A stretch of DNA of 64,000 bases from Fragilaria crotonensis (lineage: Eukaryota > Bacillariophyta > Fragilariophyceae > Fragilariales > Fragilariaceae), in the NCBI GenBank assembly GCA_022925895.1, contig JAKSYS010000043.1:62001-126000 (forward strand), written 5' to 3'. Made by a program: the position numbers and the translations under genes. Every line of letters starts with the position of its first letter. The first letter of the stretch is position 1. The notes beneath the pieces were generated by a model. That model had not been told where the DNA came from. It made no database searches and saw nothing but the letters and a program-made list of their open reading frames with translations. Below, piece after piece: positions 55,564 through 64,000 of the stretch.

Positions 55564-58453
55564 TCAGGCGTTGATTTCGGAGTACAGAAGTCCTTGATCT
55601 TCTGTTATACTTGTGGCGATGAAGTTGTGGGTACGACCTTGCTGCCTCATTCTCTGCTGACTCTCAAAAGATGATGGTAAGTACAAATATATGCGCGTGC
55701 TCGAAGCAAACTTTCCCATCCTTTCTTTGGTCAACTCCTTGATTGAACACGTTGAATCTCTCACAAGTTGTTTGAAATTCTCTCGTCCCCTCTTTTGAGA
55801 TACAGGAACCCGTCGGTAGAAAGCCTTTGCGTGACCCCAGCAAAATTCAATGCCTTCCCTGCTAATTCGGCATGGAACTTTGGTGTTAGAAGTACCGTGA
55901 TGCCCAGCTGAGATCCAAGGTACTGAAGTGCCGTTTCCTCATCCTTGAAATCAGCACACTCTGCGATGAGATGGCGTAGGGAATACCGTAAGTCAATCTT
56001 CCTGAAATTGTGTCTTTCTTTCCGTCGACAGTGTATTTATCTAACTCACTTGGATCAATCAGTCCTCTTCCCACAGAACTTGTAGCATGCCTTTAGATTT
56101 TCCTTCCCATCCAGATAGGATTTTGTCGACTTCTTTGTGAGTTTCGATTGAATTGTTTCTTGCCAATTCTGAAGTTCGGCTTTAGTGTACCCGCGTTTTT
56201 GTTGGAGCGTCACACCCTTTTCGTTGAGCTCTTCAAGAAGGGTCTTCTTTGTTTTTTCAATTGGCTTGCTTCTTTTCCCCATTATTCGATCATGACGTTG
56301 TAAGTCACGTTGCTCTGGTGTCAAATACCATGGGCCACAGTCGTCAGTATTGAATACCATTGACTGTGTGTCTCCGATGCCCAGGGTTGGTGAGTGTGTG
56401 CCCAGATAACCCTCTTGTGACATTATGACTGTGTCTCTCATCTGCTGTTTTGATCCTCCAAAGTTCTTTTGCATGTTGATCGCACTGAGTGCACCATCAC
56501 GTTTGCGAGCGTGTCCCTGAGAATGATCGAACAAAAATACAAAATCGAAGCTTGGATATAGGATTCGTAGGCAATCAACCACATCCTCAAGCTGAAGACT
56601 CATGTGGTATGAATTCCAATAACCCTGATTATTGATTCCGATGAACAAGTATTTTACGAAGGGGGATTCCAACAAAATCGGCTTCCTCGTTGTTCCCAAG
56701 ATTTCCATCGCAGCTGTTGTATCGAGGTAATTTCCACCGCCGAGAGCTGCTGTTTGCCTTGCCATATTCACTCTTTGTAACTCATCCTCTGTCATCTGCC
56801 TGCCAAAGCCGAATTCGCGTGACACGAACGCAGAAAGCATATACCCATCGCCCTCCGACTTGGGCAGAAGTGGCACTTGTCCTTTGGCCCAACCCATTGT
56901 TTGGAGGACAGTAGATACTGCGCGAAGACAGACTCATCTTGACCAATAATCATCAAGGGCCTGACTGATGATGACACTCGTATGCTTGTTTTTGCTTCAA
57001 CATCTCGCGCTGCCTCTTCTCCCCTTTGATTCTTGATATGCAATTCTTCCAATAGTCAACGTGAAACTCAACCCGAGTCTCATCAGATATAATATCATAG
57101 TAATGATGTCCGAAATCTGTGTCTAAGGTCTTGATCGTAGCAGCTTCACTGAGTGGAAGCTGAATCCAACGCCGACAACGTGGCTCAAGCACGGTAAGGT
57201 AGTTCTTGCAGAATGCATTTCGATGTGCGACAACATCTTCACGTTCATGGCCATCGACGTAGAAGCTCTTCCTTCTCGTATCATACTTGAATCCGAGTAA
57301 TCGCATCCAGCGCCATGCTGTTGTGAAGCTCATGTTTTTAAGTCTATGTGCGCGAAGGAATAGCGCAATATCATCCTCATCTTGATCGACATCGACAGGA
57401 TTGCTAGTAGGATTAATGGCTGTAGTACTTGTACTCAATGTTGACGTTTCTGCAGTATCTTCGTCTACTACCGATTCACGTTTCCACAACGCAGCCAGCC
57501 TTGGGATTACAGACGAATGAACGAATTGATAGACTGCTTCAATTGAAAGATGTGACAAGTTCTCGACGCCAAATGCAACAATCTGCTCCTTTGCGCATGG
57601 AAACACTTCGAGAACTCGAGGAAGAGGTCGTTTCCACACTGAACAGACAAGTTTGGGTTTGGGAAGCATTCAAAATTACGGAACACAATGTTCCAATTTG
57701 CGATGGTTTTATAGAAGGTTGCTTGCGTCATACCAACAGTGTTCAATACCTTACAAGATTCAGTGCAACAGTCTTGCCACGTCCATTCATTCATTTTTGC
57801 AAGAGCCAATCGGTACGCATAACAAAGAAACGTCGCCCTTTGCCTGACAGCGCATATCTCAGCTTTGGTACACACGTTGTCGATATCTCTACCTTGCACA
57901 ACATTCCTCCAATTATTTTCTTCCTCATGAACGCTTTGAAGCAGTACAATCCTTCTCTGAAGTGCTTCCATTGAGTTTCAGAATCGAAATCAGTATCATT
58001 CCCATCCTCGCAATTCGTTGTCCCATGTTTCTTTGGTGGTTTGAACACTCGGTATGCCTCTGGGCTACATGGCCAGTAACTTGAGCTAGAAGCATCAGCA
58101 GCAATCATTACAGCGGCCGCACCAGTATCTCCTATCCTTGCTCGTTTGCTCGGTGATTGCTCAACAATGTCTCCGATCCTTCCTCCCGTTGTAGCCTCCG
58201 TGTTGACAGGTGTAGTTATCATTGTGTCGAGAGCGGGTCTTGATCTTGTGCTTGGAATGACTAGCACATTTGCGGCTGCTTCCATTACTTTTTCGTTCCA
58301 TGCACTGTTAAGTGGACATGGGTACCGTATCTGCCTTGATTTCTCTGTGAAGTAGTAATAGAATGTGTTCTTGTATGTGACTCTGAACACTCCTGTTGTG
58401 TTTGATCCATCAAATCGGTGCATCAATTCTCCGAAAGAAGCCGACTTGGACAT
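55564..58453 (-). pseudogene. Decayed large DDE-type DNA transposase
   Basis: Frames on the minus strand follow each other in order. 58453-57791 begins MSKSASFGELMHRFDGSNTT. 57971-57507 has GMTQATFYKTIANWNIVF. 57669-56953 has AWRWMRLLGFKYDTRRKSFY, VDGHEREDVVAHRNAF and ATIKTLDTDFGHHYYD. About 56990-56900 has IIGQDESVFAQYL. 56897-56055 has PLLPKSEGDGYMLSAFVSRE and FVFLFDHSQGHARKRDGAL. 56074-55886 has MGRGLIDPSELDKYTVDGKK. 55764-55564 is the C-terminal piece. GQDESVF, the SEGDGYMLSAFVSREFGFG-type loop and FDHSQGHA mark a large DDE transposase found in fungi and stramenopiles. It shifts frame at least five times (near 57800, 57520, 56930, 56060 and 55830), so it is broken. Confidence 0.7.
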
Positions 58454-59276
58454 CCCTGTATTGAACCTTCTTACATCAATGACGCCAAGGGACGCATTGA
58501 CATCAAATCTCCTAAAGCTTCAGCCCAAGTTGATGCAGGAAGCCAGCAATTTGACAATCTCGGACCATACGTGATGTCTGTTCGAAGTAGCATGACGGCA
58601 TCAGTCAAAATAGCATATTTACCTTTGTCAACCATTGTATCTATAGATTTATCACCAACAGTAGGTTCACTGAGTTACATAGGAAGGTGACTGCAGGAGG
58701 TAAATCTATAGATTAGAATGGAAATGTTGCAAACGACGGCTTGAAAATCTCATTGTGGAAGCCTTGCTTCCAACACGACAAAGTCCCGCCCTCGTGACGT
58801 CATATTGGCAGTGAAATCGGTCTAGCGTAGAATTAATACTGGGACGTGCGCCCGGATTTTAGAACAGAAAACCAGCTGTACTCGCCAGTCCCGATATGTA
58901 GAATGTCGTATGATGACGAAATTAGAGTGCCAGTTAATCGGATCACCGTCAACTGCCATCATTCATCGTCACGCCTTTGTCAACTCGCTGTACTGGAGCT
59001 GTTCTACCGGTTGTGAACCATGCTGTTCTCGTACAACGTACAAGTACTATTCTACGGTAGGTAGCCAAGGACAATGACACTGGACACACCATGGTGCCAT
59101 GGATAAATGCATCTACTGCACACTGCACACTACAAACATCACGAATCACGAGTCATATACCGCAATACCGATACAAAAGCTCGGAGTCGATGTTGAGATG
59201 TTCGTTCTGTATACAGCTCCTCTTCGTATTGAAAGCATCGATTTTGATCTGAACGCTTTGTGAAACCATTCTTACC
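58454..59276. other. Intergenic, upstream of JmjC gene
   Basis: Contains coding-like debris beyond the transposase start and a GTAC-bearing region near 59020-59050. The last 150 bases are the probable JmjC promoter. Confidence 0.45.
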
Positions 59277-60953
59277 ATGAGCACTAACGATTTCGCCTCA
59301 GAGGTGAGTTGCAGTGGGGGAATTTGATCGAATACAATGCCGGAAATGTTATGATGGTGAGCTTACCTTTCTACGCGTCACCATTTTCGTTACATGTAGT
59401 CATCAACGGCTCCGAAGGAGCACAAATACGCCAATCGTCACATTCCCCGCTTTTTAGATCTTTCGCCTCTGCCATCCGATGACCTTCAAGTTATTACCAA
59501 TGGCACTGAATTGACGGCACTATCCTTATGCAACGAAACATTGAACCCCTCAAAGCCCATTTGGATTACAGATACGCCCGCTTCGATTGGCATGGTCGTT
59601 CCAAAGAATCTAACCATGCAAAAATTGGCTGATATCATTGGACCTGGTTATCCTTTATCTGTCATTGACGTACAACATCAAGAAGAGTTGGAGGGCTGGA
59701 CTTTAGGAGACTTGGTCGAACACTTTGAGGACGAAGAACGCTTGCTCCGCGTACGACAGCTTATTCAGGCCACAGCGGCACCATCAGCGAATCGACGCAA
59801 ACGAAAGACCGTCACCGCCGCTGTGGAAGCTATGCCAAAAGTTTTAAATCAAATTTCCTTGGAATTTAGAGATACACCTTTGGCCGCCATGGTGAAATCG
59901 CCAACGTTTGTACGGGACCTGGATTGGATTGATCACGCATGGCGATCCGAAGAGGAATCCAGACCTCAGACACAATACTATTGCCTGACTTCTACAGCAG
60001 GGTGCTATACAGACTTTCATGTTGATTTTGGGGGAACCTCGGTCTGGTACCACGTCCTTACGGGGACTAAGCATTTTCTGTTGATTCCGCCCACGAATGA
60101 AAATCTGAGAATCTATGAAGACTGGCTCTGCCGTTCCGATCAATCTCTAGTCTTCCTCCCTGATCTTGTTTCAGATAGTGTTCAGAAGGTGGTGCTGCAG
60201 CAATCACAGACCCTCTATATTCCATGCGGATGGATTCATGCCGTGTATACGCCGACCGATTCCTTGGTGATAGGTGGGAACTTTTTGCATGGCCTGGACA
60301 TTCCAAAGCAGATAGACGTGCACTCCCTCGAGACCAGAACCCGAGTTCCCGCAAAATTTCGTTTTCCAAAGTATCTCGCGCTTGCCATGTACGCGGGAGT
60401 CTGGTATCTCGGCAAACTCCGTCGAGGAAAGGTGTGTCGGCTAGAGGTGGAAGGTTTGCCAGTTTTCATAGATGCACTTCAGCAATGGAGTAGAGTTAAA
60501 TCGGATCCCTTTATGGTCAAGGCGATGGCAGAAATTGGAGACATTGAAATAATCCTGAAGGATTTGCAAGCGGAGCTGGAACGCACGCAACGCGACGGTA
60601 TCGCACCCAACCCTGAGTTTGCTATCGCAGACGACACAAAGCTCAAACTTCGTCTCAAACTATCCGATTCAGCTGCAAGTACTCCTTCGTCCCCTCCTTC
60701 TTTCCAAATCAAGTTATCGTCCGGGTCGCTGTTCACTAGCATTCCAGCACAGATACAGAAGAAGCGCCCTCGAGAAGACTTGGACTTCGCCACCGCTACG
60801 GGTGACGAAGAATGGAAGCCGAATAGGGTTGCAAGTGCAACCACGATTGCACCGGCCAAGACCAAAAAGAAATCAAATCCCAAAAGTGTGGCGGAGCCCA
60901 AGCTTAAAAAAGCAGCTTCGGCACGTGAACGGCTGCTGAAACGGTTGAGATAA
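59277..60953 (+). CDS. JmjC-domain protein, KDM2/KDM7-like histone demethylase
   Basis: Two exons (59277-59303 and 59400-60953) join over a 96-nt intron: MSTNDFASE then SSTAPKEHKYANRHIP. The JmjC region includes VRDLDWIDHAW, YTDFHVDFGGTSVWYHVLTG, KHFLLIPPTNENLRIYEDW and YIPCGWIHAVYTPTDSLV. The His-x-Asp (FHVD) and distal His (GWIHAV) that bind Fe(II) are present, and the KTHFLLIPPT-type strand fits 2-oxoglutarate binding. The order is that of KDM2/KDM7 enzymes, which demethylate histone H3. No PHD finger, CXXC or F-box is seen in the 526 residues. The C-terminus is basic (KTKKKSNPKSVAEPKLKK) and probably contacts nucleic acid. Confidence 0.88.
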
Positions 60954-61131
60954 GAATTGATGCGTTCCAACGATTTGAATTTCAGTTCAAGTCAATTCGT
61001 GAGTTGTTTTGCGGTATCAACGGAAAACACATACATACAAAAAGTCAATACATATCATCCATATGCTCACAATTTTCATTTTGCATCAGCACGCCAGCTC
61101 ATCTCCGATATCTATTTGCGTTATCGCCACC

Positions 61132-61515
61132 ATGAAGGCCGGTTTCTTTCGCCGTTACTTGTGCGGATCTGGTGGTGCGTTGATGGACTTCAAAGATGCC
61201 GTCCTGGATGGCGCCGCCGTGTGGCGAAGTGCGACTCGCGATGCGTTGAGAATGGAGAAGGCGGCGCCACCGGTTCCTAGATGGATCACCATTCCACATA
61301 ACGACGACGGTGAATCTACGGATTCCCAGGCTGGAAGTGATTGCGATGAGGACGAATGGCGGCTGTGGTTCGTTCCCAAATTTATTTTGGAAAAGGAATT
61401 TTGGAAAGACGAGTCGTCGGCGGAAGACGACGGACTTTTCATCAGCGACCGCAGCGACAGCGAATCATCGTATGCACCGTCACCAAGGATATCCTGGCAG
61501 CAGGCAAGTTACTAA
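61132..61515 (+). CDS. Small acidic protein, unknown
   Basis: 127 residues from ATG 61132 (MKAGFFRRYLCGSGGALMDF). A Trp/Arg-bearing N-terminal half (DGAAVWRSATRDALRMEKAA) is followed by an acidic Ser-rich half (DSQAGSDCDEDEWRLWF, SDRSDSESSYAPSPR). The frame is open upstream to about 61009, but the Kozak-like CACCATGAAG favours 61132. No known domain; moderately convincing because codon use is even and the frame is not a shadow of another gene. Confidence 0.5.
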   Translation: MKAGFFRRYLCGSGGALMDFKDAVLDGAAVWRSATRDALRMEKAAPPVPRWITIPHNDDGESTDSQAGSDCDEDEWRLWFVPKFILEKEFWKDESSAEDDGLFISDRSDSESSYAPSPRISWQQASY

Positions 61516-61788
61516 CGATGGTGATTCCAGTCAGTCGTAGCCTATTCGGCGGCTGTGCTTGCCACCGCTCCCGTTCTCTGTTGGAAGTTGTTTAAGATGA
61601 ATGCACGTACGATTGTAACATTAACACAAAAAGGTAAATGTTGATAACTGCAAAGCAATAGTGTTGACCATCAACCGTTGTCAAGTAGCGCGAACACTAG
61701 TAGATCGATCCAGCTGGTGAACTTTGGGCGAGAGGCAAGAAAATTTGCACCAAATGGTAGTTTCCTTCGACACGGCACATCATCCCGA
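61516..61788. other. Intergenic between convergent genes
   Basis: 3' flanks; nothing else seen. Confidence 0.4.
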
Positions 61789-62635
61789 TCATACATCTAG
61801 AAAATCTCGACCTCGGCCGGCTGGATCCATCGATGGTGGTTGGGTCCTCGCACCGTGGCTACCAGTGCTGCTTCTCATTTCATTCTCGACTTGTCGAATG
61901 AAGTTCAGCCCCCCTCCCGCCGGTGAAAACACAATTGTCAGCCGTGGGCACTGGAGAATTCCGAAGCAACAGACACGATCGGGCTTTCCCGCCGACCGTG
62001 GCCACATCCAAAAGGGAGTCGATGGCACAGTAGTAACGATGCAAACTCCATCCGTTGGTTCCGACAAGAAACCACGATGTGGACGGCAGGAAACAACAGA
62101 GCACGGTGTTTCGAGAGCGACACGCCGCAGTGAAATGATTTTGTCGAAAGGAACATCGATTTCAATGTTTCCTATCCAGAAGCGCAATGCGTTGTCGGTT
62201 GTAATTTCTACCGATCGAACCAAATTGTACCAGAACCAAGCCACTAGCAAGAGATTGACGAGCGACACAGCAACAACAGTCCCATGTGCACCGATCGGCA
62301 CAGCAGCTACCATTAAGACAACGAAAATCACTTCCAAGAGGATGAATCGAATCTTAAATCCTGCGGACAAAAAAATTCAAAAAAACGGATGAGTCCAGTA
62401 TGTTTCTACACGGCGTCCACCTAGAAAAGTGTTCCCCAATGCTTTGAGACGTACCAAGCGAAAATGGAGCAGATTGAAAGGAAAGGACAACGCTGCCATC
62501 GTCTGTCACGTAAGTCAACGTCTGAGCAATCAGAAGGGGATCTTCATCCGGCTCAATGGAGTGAAGCATTGGCTGCGAACTGTTTTCGTTGTTGGGAGCT
62601 GCTGCTGGTTTCGATTCTTCTGTCGCGACCATCAT
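61789..62635 (-). CDS. Two-transmembrane protein with PH-like cytosolic part, unknown
   Basis: Two exons (62455-62635 and 61789-62360) join over a 94-nt GT-AG intron: ...FQSAPFSLG then FKIRFILLEVIFVV. The N-terminus is acidic with ESKPAAAPNNENSSQ, no signal peptide. Two adjacent transmembrane segments follow (IRFILLEVIFVVLMVAAVPI and VAVSLVNLLLVAWFWYNLV). The soluble part, with VEITTDNALRFWIGNIEIDV and FDKIISLRRV, is beta-rich and resembles a small PH-like fold of the type found in bacterial and plastid DUF proteins; this is a guess from pattern. It then has a Ser/Thr-Pro-rich end. 250 residues. Confidence 0.65.
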
Positions 62636-63120
62636 TGTTGTGCACCATTTCGTGGTGTTGGATTTTCTGCCCGTGCAACGTACAACTCATAGGAAACTGG
62701 TCACCGCCTTTCTGGGGGTGCACAGACAACGATACCTTATGTCATAGTGTCATACATATGTAGTGATAAATGATAAATGATAGTCAGCGCAGATATCACA
62801 GTACTGCAGTAGCTAGTGTTCGGCGTTCTCCACTACCGTAGAGCCATGTACATATGCACTCAAATACGGAGTACCAGTACTGTAGTTTGTGGCGCGTTGT
62901 ATGCATACTTCCAGATTCCAGTGATGCGTATGGTACGGCCGATGTCAAGCTCTCCACTCTCCACCGGACACAAGGAAGAAGTATTGTCGTAGACCTAGCT
63001 AACAGCTACAGTGGCACTCGGTAACTTTGCAAACTAGGAGTACTATTATACCACACAAGACCAAGGAAGCGACAAACAAAATAGACGACTAGACGACAGC
63101 ATCGACAATGCGTTAGTAAA
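62636..63120. other. Intergenic, GTAC-rich
   Basis: Upstream region of the preceding gene, with a GTAC-rich stretch (62800-62900). No gene seen. Confidence 0.5.
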
Positions 63121-64000
63121 TTAGGCAAATGGGTCGAATTGTGAAACGGGCGGTCGTTGTGGCTGAGGTGGCGCTTGTTGATACTGCTGTGGAGGTGCTG
63201 CGAACAAGTTAGGCGATGCCTGTTGGGGAGGATGACCAGGGTATCCTTGGGGTGCGCCAGGAACAACTTGACCTGGGTACATTTGTCCAGGCGGAGGACC
63301 TTGTGCTGGAGAAGTAAAACCCAAAGGGGGAGGATATCCAAGCGGTGCATGTCCAGCTTGTCCGGGTTGTTGATATTGCTGGCCGAATTGCGGGGACGGC
63401 TGAGGTGTTCCCTGCGGATGCACATGGGGAGGAGGCGATCCGAATGGAAGGTTTCCATGGTATGGCTGCTGTGGTGGGATTTGTGCGATTGTGGGCTGGA
63501 TTGAAATCTGAGCGAGGGGTGCCTGAGGTGGAACCTGGACAATTGTTGGCTGCAGTGGAGGCCGCATCTGAGTCGGTGTGATGCCAAGTTGCATTGCGCC
63601 AAAGACGTCAACTAGCTGCTGCGGCTGTGGTTGTGAAGATCCAACATCGAGCAAGTCCACAAACGTTTGTTGCGGGGGAGGTGCACGTGGTGCATTTTGA
63701 ACAGCGCTTTGAGCTGGCATTCGTTGCTGCTGCTGTGGAGGCATCCCACGAGGTAGAGCCTGGTTCTGAGACTGTGAAGGAGCCTGAGGTGGCATTTGTT
63801 GGTGCTGAGGTGGGGGATATACCTGCGGATTCGTTACCAAAGGCTTGAAAGGGATGTTGGCGGGGGGGACCTGTCGATTGTTTTGTGGGTGTAAGTAAGG
63901 ATGCAGCGCTTTGAAGGAGAGACTGAGAGACAAATTTCGATCGGGTTGGTAGTTGGGATAGAGTCTTTCCCTAATCTCACGACGCCGATTGACGCAAAAG
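63121..64000 (-). CDS. Pro/Gln-rich C-terminal part of a protein ending DPFA, 5' end outside window
   Basis: The frame is open from the right edge of the window (FCVNRRREIRERLYPNYQPD) to a stop at 63121. It is about 290 residues, mostly Pro/Gln-rich, with PPQHQQMPPQAPSQSQNQ, a TFVDLLDVGSS insert and repeats of PPPGQMYPGQ, ending PVSQFDPFA. The acidic-leucine motif VDLLDVG and the DPF motif are of the type bound by clathrin adaptors (AP2/GGA) in ENTH/ANTH proteins. The N-terminal domain that would prove this lies outside the window, so the family stays open. Confidence 0.6.
   Translation of the reverse strand, partial: FCVNRRREIRERLYPNYQPDRNLSLSLSFKALHPYLHPQNNRQVPPANIPFKPLVTNPQVYPPPQHQQMPPQAPSQSQNQALPRGMPPQQQQRMPAQSAVQNAPRAPPPQQTFVDLLDVGSSQPQPQQLVDVFGAMQLGITPTQMRPPLQPTIVQVPPQAPLAQISIQPTIAQIPPQQPYHGNLPFGSPPPHVHPQGTPQPSPQFGQQYQQPGQAGHAPLGYPPPLGFTSPAQGPPPGQMYPGQVVPGAPQGYPGHPPQQASPNLFAAPPQQYQQAPPQPQRPPVSQFDPFA

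Noticed and set aside
1-64000. CRISPR arrays, bacterial operons, ribosomal RNA genes
   Set aside because: None seen; the spliced genes and transposon types show eukaryotic nuclear DNA, and the tandem repeats lack the regular spacer layout of CRISPR.

Overview
The window is nuclear DNA of a eukaryote, most likely a diatom or close stramenopile alga. Short GT-AG introns (about 50-290 nt) interrupt most host genes. Several proteins begin with a signal peptide followed by a phenylalanine-centred plastid-targeting site; the clearest is on hydroxymethylbilane synthase (AAAFAP). Plastid-type genes sit beside ordinary eukaryotic endomembrane genes. The species cannot be read from the sequence.

Layout. 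1-1420: 3' part of an Asp / Lys-Gly repeat protein. 1749-2826: DUF1995-type, probably plastid-targeted protein. 2976-13310: a 280-bp tandem duplication whose second copy is split by a 9.8-kb tyrosine-recombinase (DIRS-order) retroelement with split direct repeats; the other copy still shows the empty site. 13.5-15 kb: a Harbinger/Tourist-like MITE and a dispersed repeat. 15.3-25.3 kb: gene-rich host island (EMC10, a His/Ser-rich repeat ORF bounded by inverted repeats, a single-pass membrane protein, a REEP5/HVA22 protein, a Rab18/RabC GTPase, an RWD-domain protein, an RlmH-type methyltransferase). 26107-28897: complete-looking pogo-type DNA transposon with TA target duplication and a second, convergent ORF. 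30.8-33.0 kb: hydroxymethylbilane synthase and a mucin-like membrane protein. 33.4-52.6 kb: repeat-dominated accessory DNA with a decayed piggyBac, a decayed tnp2/Plavaka-like transposase with a convergent partner gene, minisatellites and satellites, an unrecognised two-exon gene, and CpG-poor decayed DNA. 52.7-54.6 kb: HOOK-type coiled-coil protein. 55.6-58.5 kb: decayed large DDE transposase. 59.3-64 kb: JmjC demethylase-like protein, two uncharacterised genes, and the Pro/Gln-rich tail of a protein that runs off the window.

How the genes relate. The host genes do not form one pathway. Shared themes are endomembrane work (EMC10, REEP5-like, Rab18-like, HOOK, possibly the DPFA-ended protein) and plastid work (HMBS in tetrapyrrole synthesis, RlmH-like ribosome methylation, DUF1995). 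The non-coding DNA between genes is strikingly rich in GTAC-centred words. The most interesting items are the retroelement caught beside its own empty site, the pogo element with a partner ORF, the two low-complexity repeat proteins, and the three-frame-open minisatellite. All family names come from reading motifs by eye; no database search was possible.
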